NCBI GenBank assembly: GCA_002309015.1
Contig: DBWM01000045.1
Span: 30,321-52,375, forward strand
From: Myxococcales bacterium UBA1238
GTDB taxonomy: Bacteria > Myxococcota_A > Bradymonadia > UBA7976 > UBA1532
Length of the DNA: 22,055 nucleotides
Direction: 5' to 3'
Of the stretch, positions 1 to 5,868 are shown in pieces; positions within the stretch are counted from its first letter, which is position 1; every line of letters begins with the position of its first letter. Below the pieces are notes generated by a model. That model was not told the DNA's origin, did no database searches, and saw only the letters and a list, made by a program, of their open reading frames with translations. The translations under genes and the position numbers were made by a program.

Positions 1-149
1 AGCGAGCTTTCAAAGCTGGAATCGGCAACAGGACGGCCGTGAGGCGATGGGCTGATGAGGCATTTGAGGGCATGGCGTCAGATTGGCGAATGGACAATCG
101 CGTCATTGATGGCCGATGGGGCAGGCAAACTTTAAAGTGATGACAGCGG

Positions 150-412
150 GAAGCGGCCATGCAGGGCATTCACAACCGGCTGCAGTCTGCATTTACAACC
201 TGATCACAATGAATGCTGGCGACTGCAGGCTGCATTCGATCGGGTTTGAGCTTCATCGCGTACAACTTCGCGGGCATTTTTGAGGGCTGAAGCTGTATCA
301 CTTAATTCGCCGACGGAAGTTTTGGCGGTTTGAGCTCCATCGCTCAAAACTTCGATGGAAGTCGGATAGGCTGAAGCTCCATCGATGAAAACTTCGAGCG
401 AAGTTCTGACGA
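150..412. repeat. Gene-free region with 42-bp degenerate tandem repeats
   Basis: No convincing gene lies in 1-514. Four units begin at 245, 287, 329 and 371, exactly 42 bp apart. Each starts with TTTGAGC or CTGAAGC, and three of them (245, 329, 371) continue as CTCCATCG-like sequence followed by AACTTCG; the unit at 287 is more diverged. The first 26 bases agree at about 21-22 positions between neighbouring well-conserved units. Read in frame, the units give a 14-residue pattern like FELHRSKLR, broken by stops. Upstream, TGCAG-containing words at 160, 181 and 224 continue a 21/43-bp spacing. Inverted repeats sit inside: 316-324 with 345-353 (9 bp perfect), 329-335 with 342-348 (7 bp), and 390-396 with 399-405 (7 bp). 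The periodicity is seen directly; its origin is unknown. Confidence 0.75.
180..228. repeat. Imperfect long inverted repeat
   Basis: CTGCAGTC at 180-187 pairs with GACTGCAG at 221-228. Inside it GCATT (189-193) pairs with AATGC (212-216), with an asymmetric internal loop of 1 and 4 nt. It lies within the gene-free repetitive stretch. No function can be assigned. Confidence 0.55.
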
Positions 413-420
413 TGTTGAAG

Positions 421-457
421 GATCGCAGGTGACTTCACCCTGCAGTCGCCTGCGATC
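421..457. repeat. Strong hairpin downstream of the peptidase gene
   Basis: GATCGCAGG (421-429) is perfectly complementary to CCTGCGATC (449-457). Inside it GACT (431-434) pairs with AGTC (444-447), and T430 faces G448. A plus-strand RNA could therefore form a 14-bp stem with one G-U wobble and a 9-nt loop. On the minus strand the wobble position becomes a C-A mismatch. It lies 57 bp past the stop of the minus-strand peptidase gene but has no T-run on either side, so it is not a classical intrinsic terminator. Both outer ends are GATC sites. Confidence 0.6.
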
Positions 458-514
458 ATGAAATAGATCGGCTGCAGCCTGCATGCGCAGAGACTGTGTG
501 AGAGTCCGGCAGAA

Positions 515-1585
515 TCAATTCTGGTGGGGATTTTGGGGCTCGATGGGCTCGCAGAGGCCGCCGCCTGGGGAGGGCATTCTTGAGGGCGGAGGATATTTAA
601 AGATGATCTCGCCGGGCGGAGGGGTGGGCGGTCTTTGCATCTGATGGGCGGACTGTGCCTTCATCTTTAACGCGTCGTAGAGGATCGGCTGCTCTTCGCG
701 CGCCATGCGCTCATATTTTTGGCGTGTCAGGTTCCGCCGGCGCCGCCAGGCCATAAAGAGCAGCGTGCCGCCCAGCACCCAGAGTCCGGTTTTGGTAAAG
801 AGGCCGGGCAAAAAGCCCCACCAGAGCTCTACGGTTTTGCGCCATTGCTGCTCGATGACGCTGCTCGGCTCGCCGGTCACCTTTAAGATCGCATCGTCAA
901 AACTGCCTTGCCCTTCGCGCAATTCCCGGATGAGAGCCTGAAACCCTTTGAGGCCATAGGTCTTTTTAAAGTAACCGATGAAATGCACCGACTGCGCATA
1001 GGCGAGACCCGCGCGCGCGCGGCCGACTGGAAAGCCTCTGCTGAGTTCCCTGAAAGGCAAGGCTCCTTTGACCGCAGCAGATTCGGTCAGCAGCCACATG
1101 CGTTCAAACGAGAGGCCTTCGGACTGATCGATCGCGAGGCCTTCTTTAAACCAAAGCGGCACGCGCAGGGCATCGATCTCACCAAAGGCGACGTGGCTCT
1201 GCTCGTGGCGCAGGGTGACGCGCAGCTGATCGATGGGCTGACCCGCGTGAATGTAGATTTGATGGAGCTCCGGATAAGCGAGACCCGCCGCCCATTCCGG
1301 AGGTCGACCGCCGCTGCGCTCTTTGGCCAGATCGAGCATTTCATCCTGATCCTGCAAGAGCGTCACCGTCGTTTTTCCCTCGGCCGAAACACCGAGCTCA
1401 GCATAAATCCGCTCGTGATCCTCTTCGAGCCCCTGTGCGAGTGATCGCGCAAGTCCCTTGAGTTCCGGGCGATATTCCATGCGATAATGCCCCGCTTCAA
1501 AATGCTCGAGGGGAGGCGCGGCAAACGCAGGGTACAAGTTCACCAGGCTGCTCAGACAAAGCAGCAAAAAAGCCAGCAGCTTCAT
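515..1585 (-). CDS. Membrane-anchored peptidase MA-like metalloprotease
   Basis: Probable zinc metallopeptidase of the gluzincin / peptidase MA-like type, exported and anchored in the inner membrane. Counting from the chosen ATG (356 aa), residues 1-22 are a signal peptide ending in a cleavable-looking Ala-rich stretch. The HExxH motif is HEQSH at 127-131, and the likely third ligand is E148 in WFKEGLA, the usual gluzincin spacing. A hydrophobic segment at about 266-280 is followed by RRRR, then a Pro-rich cytoplasmic tail. A TTG lies three codons upstream, but ATG at 1585 fits the signal peptide better; no clear ribosome site is visible. It is the last gene of a run with the DUF167 and DivIVA genes (46-bp gap). 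The substrate is unknown. Confidence 0.8.
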   Translation of the reverse strand: MKLLAFLLLCLSSLVNLYPAFAAPPLEHFEAGHYRMEYRPELKGLARSLAQGLEEDHERIYAELGVSAEGKTTVTLLQDQDEMLDLAKERSGGRPPEWAAGLAYPELHQIYIHAGQPIDQLRVTLRHEQSHVAFGEIDALRVPLWFKEGLAIDQSEGLSFERMWLLTESAAVKGALPFRELSRGFPVGRARAGLAYAQSVHFIGYFKKTYGLKGFQALIRELREGQGSFDDAILKVTGEPSSVIEQQWRKTVELWWGFLPGLFTKTGLWVLGGTLLFMAWRRRRNLTRQKYERMAREEQPILYDALKMKAQSAHQMQRPPTPPPGEIIFKYPPPSRMPSPGGGLCEPIEPQNPHQN

Positions 1586-1633
1586 ATGCACCAACGATTC
1601 TGAATGGGATGCGGCCTTTGACCGCAGCAGATT
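1065..1633. repeat. Pair of identical 19-bp sequences (1065-1083, 1615-1633)
   Basis: The sequence CCTTTGACCGCAGCAGATT is present at 1065-1083, inside the peptidase gene, and again at 1615-1633, covering the DUF167 stop codon and adjoining gap. The flanks differ. It is a direct repeat 550 bp apart, of unknown meaning; this span marks both copies. Confidence 0.6.
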
Positions 1634-1937
1634 ATGGGAGGGCTCTTTCGATGATGCAGGCGAGTTCGTCTGCTGAAAGGCCCTCGATGGCCAGACGCTT
1701 GTTGCGCCCTTGCTGGCCTGACTGGATGGTGACGTTGCTCTTCGGTACGCCGCAAAGCTTTGAAAGGTAAGCGATTAAAGCCTCGTTGGCCGCGCCGTCG
1801 ACGGGGGGGGCGTGCAGAGCGATCTTGACGTCGTCGCCCTGCAATCCCACGATGCCTTCTCTTTTGGCGCGCGGCTGAACGCGAACCGATAACACCGCGA
1901 CGCCTTTCTTATCGGTTTCGATGTGGGGTGCCGTCAC
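1632..1937 (-). CDS. DUF167 / YggU family protein (UPF0235)
   Basis: Small protein (101 aa) of the conserved DUF167/YggU family, whose biochemical role is not established. The family signature is clear: VRVQPRAKRE near residue 19, the central KIALHAPPVDGAANEALI, then the conserved SGQQGRNKRL. Length is typical. The start is GTG, and it overlaps the DivIVA stop by four bases (GTGA at 1934-1937), implying translational coupling. DUF167 genes are often found beside DivIVA and YggT-type genes, so the pairing agrees with known neighbourhoods. The TAA stop lies inside a 19-bp sequence that recurs in the downstream peptidase gene. Confidence 0.9.
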   Translation of the reverse strand: MTAPHIETDKKGVAVLSVRVQPRAKREGIVGLQGDDVKIALHAPPVDGAANEALIAYLSKLCGVPKSNVTIQSGQQGRNKRLAIEGLSADELACIIERALP

Positions 1938-2581
1938 GGTTGCAGCCTTTGAAACAGGCTCGAGCTCTGAAGCGCGCTCTGAGGCGGTGAAGGGGGCAAC
2001 TCGGGATGCGTGCTCTGGGATTTCAGCAGGGGGGCTGGAGAACCCGCGTTGCTGCTGATATGGCCTGAGGCCTTGGATCGCTGGGCGCTTTGAGCCTGCA
2101 ACGCGGCCTTGCGCTCCTGCTCGGCTTCCTTGTCGATTTCGGCCTGGGTCTCGAGCAAACGTCGGTGACTGTCGAGTACGGCCGAGAGCTCCGACATGAG
2201 TCGCGCCTTTTGTCGCCGGAGATCCTGAATCTGTTGTTCGAGCGCAACCACCTGATCCTGCGAGGCCTGCACGATGCGCTGGGCCTGCTGCTCCGCCTCC
2301 GCGCGGATGAGATCGGCTTCCTTGCGCGCGCTCTCCCGCATCTCTTCGGTGATGCGTCCGGCCGAGACGAGCACTTCGCGCAGCTGCCGTTCATTCTGCT
2401 GGTATTCGTTTAAGCTCAGATCGCGCTTGCGGATTTCTTCCTGTAACGCGTTGTTTTCGCGCACCTGATCCTCGAGCTCGCGTGCGACCAGGTTTAAAAA
2501 CGATTGCACCTCTTCGCAGTTAAAGCCGCGAAAAACGCGTTCAAAGGGATGCTGTTCGACTTCGATGGGGGTGATCTTCAT
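1934..2581 (-). CDS. DivIVA-domain coiled-coil protein
   Basis: Cytoplasmic protein (215 aa) with an N-terminal DivIVA domain: the start MKITPIEVEQHPFERVFRGF and the following EEVQSFLNLVARELE match the membrane-curvature-binding head of the family. Residues about 35-160 are highly charged heptad-like coiled coil (long Glu/Arg/Gln runs), and the last 50 residues are Ser/Pro/Gln-rich and probably disordered. DivIVA proteins mark negatively curved membrane at septa and poles and recruit division, growth or chromosome partners; the partner here is unknown. AAGG lies about 8 nt before the ATG. It heads the likely operon with DUF167 and the peptidase, with a four-base stop/start overlap to DUF167. 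Confidence 0.87.
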   Translation of the reverse strand: MKITPIEVEQHPFERVFRGFNCEEVQSFLNLVARELEDQVRENNALQEEIRKRDLSLNEYQQNERQLREVLVSAGRITEEMRESARKEADLIRAEAEQQAQRIVQASQDQVVALEQQIQDLRRQKARLMSELSAVLDSHRRLLETQAEIDKEAEQERKAALQAQSAQRSKASGHISSNAGSPAPLLKSQSTHPELPPSPPQSALQSSSLFQRLQP

Positions 2582-2753
2582 GAGGCCGCCTTGTCAGCTT
2601 GCGGTGCGCTGAGCGCTTTTCATCAACCAAAATAGGACAAGCAGATGGTCCCTATATTGTGCGCGGATCGGGAAACTGCAAGTTTCGCTGCAAAATTTTT
2701 ATTTGAGGATCGGGCGATTGAAGTCTTCAGTCGTTTGTGGAGCCCTCAAAAAT

Positions 2754-2819
2754 GGTTGCATATGGCTGGATACGGCGCATTTCACTTCAAAAATGCGACC
2801 TGTACGGGGTGCTCTGGCT
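2754..2819. repeat. Intergenic A/B repeat, copy 1, with perfect hairpin
   Basis: The gap between divIVA and mutH (2582-2819) has no credible gene. Three 22-bp blocks are visible: 2754-2775 (GGCTGGATACGG type, A), 2776-2797 (B), and 2798-2819 (CTGTACGGGGTG type, A). Block B is a perfect hairpin, CGCATTT (2776-2782) with AAATGCG (2791-2797) and an 8-nt loop. The same A and B blocks recur beyond mutH at 3528-3806. In the plus direction the A block translates to a TCTGC/YTGW-like peptide. Promoter elements for divIVA were not recognised in this gap. Confidence 0.6.
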
Positions 2820-3494
2820 TCATTGCGGCTCTGAACCGTCGAGTCCCAGGATATGCGAGAGCAGCTTTTTTTTAGCATAGAAGGCATATCCACCCGAGCA
2901 ATGGCCGTCACCTTTGGGGCGAGGCTGAATCCATTCCCCTAAACGTCCCGAAAGCGCGTAGAGACCCGATTGTCGCACCACGAAGCGAATCTCCTCATAG
3001 TCGCGACGCACCGCATCATAGAGTGCGGGATGAGAAAGATCAAAAGGCACGGCGCAAAGGAAGAGCGATCTTTGGTCGTCGTTACCCTCAATGCTGCGCG
3101 CACAAAGGATGATGCGCTTCATTTTAAGCAAGAGATGGCTCTCTTCAAAGCTTTCGATCTCGAGTTCCTGCGCTGTGAACATGGTGATCGCCATCGTCTC
3201 CCGAATATAGGGCTCGCCCTTGGCGTTCAAGGCGACTGGGATTACCTTCAATTCAAAGTCTTCAAAGTCTGCCTCATGGCTGGAGTTGGGGGATTGCCCC
3301 AGATAGCGCTCCACCACCTGACCCGCCCAGCCTTTATTGCGTCCGTTTTTTGCGTAAATGGTGATCCCATAATGCTCCGCCATCGGCTTGAGATCCTGTC
3401 CACAAAGGGCATCGAGCTTAAGCAGCGCTTCATCCCGGGTGATTTGTGGGGGTGGATCGATCAGGTTGAGCTGCTGTGATGGAGGCTTTGGCAT
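2820..3494 (-). CDS. mutH: MutH / Sau3AI-type DNA endonuclease
   Basis: Homologue of MutH, which in E. coli nicks the unmethylated strand at hemimethylated GATC during mismatch repair; the related enzyme Sau3AI cleaves GATC as a restriction enzyme. Length (224 aa) matches MutH. The core GWAGQVVERYLG (56-66) and DFEDFELKVIPV (76-87) supply E62, D76, E81 and K83, matching E. coli E56, D70, E77 and K79, although the D-to-E spacing is 5 rather than 7. SHLLLKMKRIIL (119-130), then GEWIQPRPK and the C-terminal YAKKKLLSHIL also align with MutH. No Dam methylase, MutL or MutS gene is nearby. It stands alone between two repeat-bearing gaps; the ribosome site is weak (AAAAGG, 12 nt upstream). A solitary restriction enzyme is an alternative. 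Confidence 0.85.
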   Translation of the reverse strand: MPKPPSQQLNLIDPPPQITRDEALLKLDALCGQDLKPMAEHYGITIYAKNGRNKGWAGQVVERYLGQSPNSSHEADFEDFELKVIPVALNAKGEPYIRETMAITMFTAQELEIESFEESHLLLKMKRIILCARSIEGNDDQRSLFLCAVPFDLSHPALYDAVRRDYEEIRFVVRQSGLYALSGRLGEWIQPRPKGDGHCSGGYAFYAKKKLLSHILGLDGSEPQ

Positions 3495-3527
3495 GGTGTA
3501 AATGGGCCTTTTATGGGTGAAACGAGG

Positions 3528-3806
3528 CGTATACGGGTGTCGATCGGCTGTTTAAAGAGAAAAATGAGACGTTGTATGGTTGGACAGACGGCCTTAATGC
3601 GTTGAAACCATATGATGACGACCCATATTGGCAGGCTGAATCTGGTTTAAAGGCGTTCATGCAGCCTGGATATGCGGCATTTAATTCATACAATGCGATA
3701 TATACGGGGTGGATATATCGCATCAAAATCTTTGAATGCAGCCTGTACAGGTATGCATGAGTGCCTGTACGGTGTTGGATGCCTGCTGTACGGGTTGGAT
3801 GACTGG
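3528..3806. repeat. Intergenic A/B repeat cluster, copy 2
   Basis: The 395-bp gap between mutH and typA (3495-3889) has no credible gene but is filled by degenerate blocks of about 22 bp. A-type blocks (TATACGGGGTGGATAT or CTGTACGGGTTGGATG) occur near 3529, 3573, 3653, 3697, 3741, 3763 and 3785; earlier ones are about 44-45 bp apart, the last three about 22. B-type blocks lie between: 3675-3697 (GCATT 3677-3681 with AATGC 3692-3696) and 3719-3740 (GCAT 3720-3723 with ATGC 3736-3739). Translation in the plus direction gives a 15-residue pattern close to YTGWIxGLKAF, with stops. GATC is absent from 3548 to 3900, unlike most of the window. Confidence 0.7.
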
Positions 3807-3889
3807 CCTTGTTCATTGAAATGGAAGGCTGTCAGGGATGGAGAGAGCGCGTAGAAGAGGAGAATGGGGGTGAGGGCAGGGATGAGAGA

Positions 3890-5713
3890 TTACTTCTCAT
3901 TCGTCTTTTCAACGCGACGACGCTCGGTTTGATCGAGAATTCGCTTGCGCATGCGGACTGCATGGGGTGTGACTTCGACCAGTTCGTCGGGGTTGATGTA
4001 TTCCATGGCCTCTTCAAGGGCGAACAATCTCGGGGCATCCAGGCGCACATCGATCTCTTTGGTGGCACTGCGGATGTTGTCGAGCTTCTTGGCCTTGCAG
4101 GGGTTGACGACCATGTCTTGCAAGCGGCTCGACTCACCACAGATTTGGCCCGCGTACACCTCTTCACCCGGCACCACAAAGATGGGTCCGCGGTCTTGCA
4201 GCGTTTCGAGGGCGTATGTCGTGACGGTTCCGGTCTCTGAGCAGACCATGACGCCGTTTGTCCGCCTTTGAAATGCGCCCTTGTACGGACCGTAATCCGC
4301 AAACACACGGCACATGGTACCGGTTCCACGGGTTTGGGTGAGGAATCGGTTGCGGTATCCCAGCAAGCCGCGGCTCGGGACCTTGTACTCCAGACGCACC
4401 ATACCGTCCGACGCATTGCGGAGATCCGTCATCTCACCCCCGCGCTGGTTGAGATCCTGGATGATGGCCCCCGAGTAGGACTCCTCACAGTCGATGGTTA
4501 CGTCTTCGTAAGGCTCCAATTTACTCCCATCAGGAGCCTCTTTCAGGATGACGCGGGGCATCGACACCATGAGTTCGTAGCCCTCGCGGCGCATGGTCTC
4601 AATGAGGATACCCAGGTGAAGCTCCCCACGACCCGAGACATTAAAGATATCCGGGCTGTCGGTGTCTTCAACGCGGAGTGAAACGTTGGCTTGCAACTCC
4701 CTGTAGAGTCGCTCGCGCAGCTTGCGGCTGGTGACCCACTTCCCATCTTTGCCCGAGAACGGGCCGTTATTCGCCAGGAACTCCATGGTGATGGTGGGTT
4801 CATCGACGGCGATGGGCGGTAAGGGGTCGATATGCTCGGGATCGCAGAAGGTTTCGCCGGGTAAGGCATCCGTGAAACCCGCCACTCCAACGATGTCACC
4901 CGCCTTAGCCGACTGTATCTCGACCTCTTTCAGGCCTTCAAAGCCGGTGATACGGGTGATCTTGCCGCGTCGCACCTTGCCTTCGTGGTCTATACAGCAG
5001 AGTTGCTGGCCTTTATGGACTTCACCGCGCTGTACACGGCCTACGGCAACGCGTCCCACGAATTCATCGTAGCTGATGGTGGCGCACTGCATTTGCAGCG
5101 GGCCCTCGGGGTGAACGTCAGGACCTGGGACATAGTCGATGATCGCCTGGAGAAGAGGCCTCAGATCCTCTTTGCGGTCACCTAGATTGTTGACGGCCCA
5201 GCCTTGACGGGCGGATGCGTAAAGAACCTGGAAGTCGAGCTGCTGATCGTTGGCATCCAATGCCACGAAGAGATCGAAAACCTCGTCGACCACCTCCTCT
5301 GGACGGGCGTCCGGACGGTCGACTTTGTTGATCACCACGATGGGGCAGAGGCCATGCGACAATGCTTTGCGCAATACAAAGCGTGTCTGAGGCATGGGGC
5401 CTTCGAAGGCGTCCACCAACAGGATGACGGAATCCACCATCCCGAGCACGCGTTCCACCTCACCACCGAAGTCGGAGTGTCCAGGCGTGTCGACAATGTT
5501 GATGGTCGTGTCTAACCATCGGATGGCCGTGTTCTTGGACAGGATGGTGATACCCCGTTCACGCTCGAGGTCCAGCTTGTCCATGGCCCGATCCTGGAGT
5601 TGTTTGTGGGCGTCGATGGTTCCAGATTGACGAAGGAGACCGTCCACGAGGGTCGTCTTACCGTGATCGACGTGGGCGATAATGGCTATATTTCGAATGT
5701 CGTTGCGTTTCAT
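3890..5713 (-). CDS. typA: Translational GTPase TypA/BipA
   Basis: Ribosome-associated GTPase of the TypA/BipA family, linked to 50S assembly and stress or low-temperature growth in other bacteria. At 607 aa it is full length. G1 is AHVDHGKTT (13-21), the switch I threonine lies in RGITI (53-57), G3 is DTPGH (75-79), and G4 is NKVD (129-132). The EF-G-like domains and the BipA-type C-terminus follow, with VSGRGELHLGILIETMRREG and the conserved YSGAIIQDLNQRGGEM and TRGTGTM regions. It starts at ATG with no good ribosome site; instead, a duplicated GTGCTTAAAG-like motif lies in 5721-5750. It appears to be transcribed alone. Confidence 0.97.
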   Translation of the reverse strand: MKRNDIRNIAIIAHVDHGKTTLVDGLLRQSGTIDAHKQLQDRAMDKLDLERERGITILSKNTAIRWLDTTINIVDTPGHSDFGGEVERVLGMVDSVILLVDAFEGPMPQTRFVLRKALSHGLCPIVVINKVDRPDARPEEVVDEVFDLFVALDANDQQLDFQVLYASARQGWAVNNLGDRKEDLRPLLQAIIDYVPGPDVHPEGPLQMQCATISYDEFVGRVAVGRVQRGEVHKGQQLCCIDHEGKVRRGKITRITGFEGLKEVEIQSAKAGDIVGVAGFTDALPGETFCDPEHIDPLPPIAVDEPTITMEFLANNGPFSGKDGKWVTSRKLRERLYRELQANVSLRVEDTDSPDIFNVSGRGELHLGILIETMRREGYELMVSMPRVILKEAPDGSKLEPYEDVTIDCEESYSGAIIQDLNQRGGEMTDLRNASDGMVRLEYKVPSRGLLGYRNRFLTQTRGTGTMCRVFADYGPYKGAFQRRTNGVMVCSETGTVTTYALETLQDRGPIFVVPGEEVYAGQICGESSRLQDMVVNPCKAKKLDNIRSATKEIDVRLDAPRLFALEEAMEYINPDELVEVTPHAVRMRKRILDQTERRRVEKTNEK

Positions 5714-5720
5714 AGGGGCC

Positions 5721-5750
5721 GCGCTTTAAGCACAAAAGCCGGTAAAGCAC
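5721..5750 (-). promoter_or_regulatory. Duplicated GTGCTTAAAG-like motif upstream of typA
   Basis: Read on the minus strand, TTGTGCTTTA is followed 17 bp later by TTGTGCTTAAAGCG and then, a few bases on, the typA ATG. The same layout, with two tandem GTGCTTAAAG words and a GGCCCC tract just before the start codon, occurs ahead of the gene at 14889. It could be an operator or a promoter (TTGTGC, 17 bp, TTAAAG); the function is inferred only. Confidence 0.4.
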
Positions 5751-5762
5751 AAGAGTTTTCAC

Positions 5763-5867
5763 GTATACGGGTCGGGGTTTATGCGCGACCTGAGGTCTGA
5801 TGCGGAGTATACAGGGTGGATATGGTGGACGTTGAGCGATTGAGGGCTGTATGTATAGGGTGGATAG
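5763..5867. repeat. Intergenic A-type repeats, copy 3
   Basis: The 155-bp gap between typA and the kinase gene contains three A-type words: GTATACGGGTCGGGG at 5763, GTATACAGGGTGGATATGG at 5807 and TGTATAGGGTGGATAG at 5852. They are 44 and 45 bp apart. The second reads EYTGWIW in the plus direction, matching the peptide-like pattern of the other copies. The last ends two bases before the kinase stop codon. The B hairpin block is not recognisable here. Confidence 0.6.
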
Positions 5868-5868
5868 A

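Noticed and set aside
245..412. CRISPR array reading of the 42-bp units
   Set aside because: The period of 42 bp is shorter than a repeat-plus-spacer unit, the units are degenerate and similar along much of their length, and there are no cas genes in the window.
2645..2875. Plus-strand ORF of 76 codons ahead of mutH
   Set aside because: It overlaps the mutH 3' end and consists partly of the A/B repeat; no ribosome site or domain.
3511..3816. Small minus-strand ORF of 101 codons in the A/B repeat region
   Set aside because: It arises from the 15-codon repeat period; there is no ribosome site and no family resemblance. Treated as repeat rather than gene.
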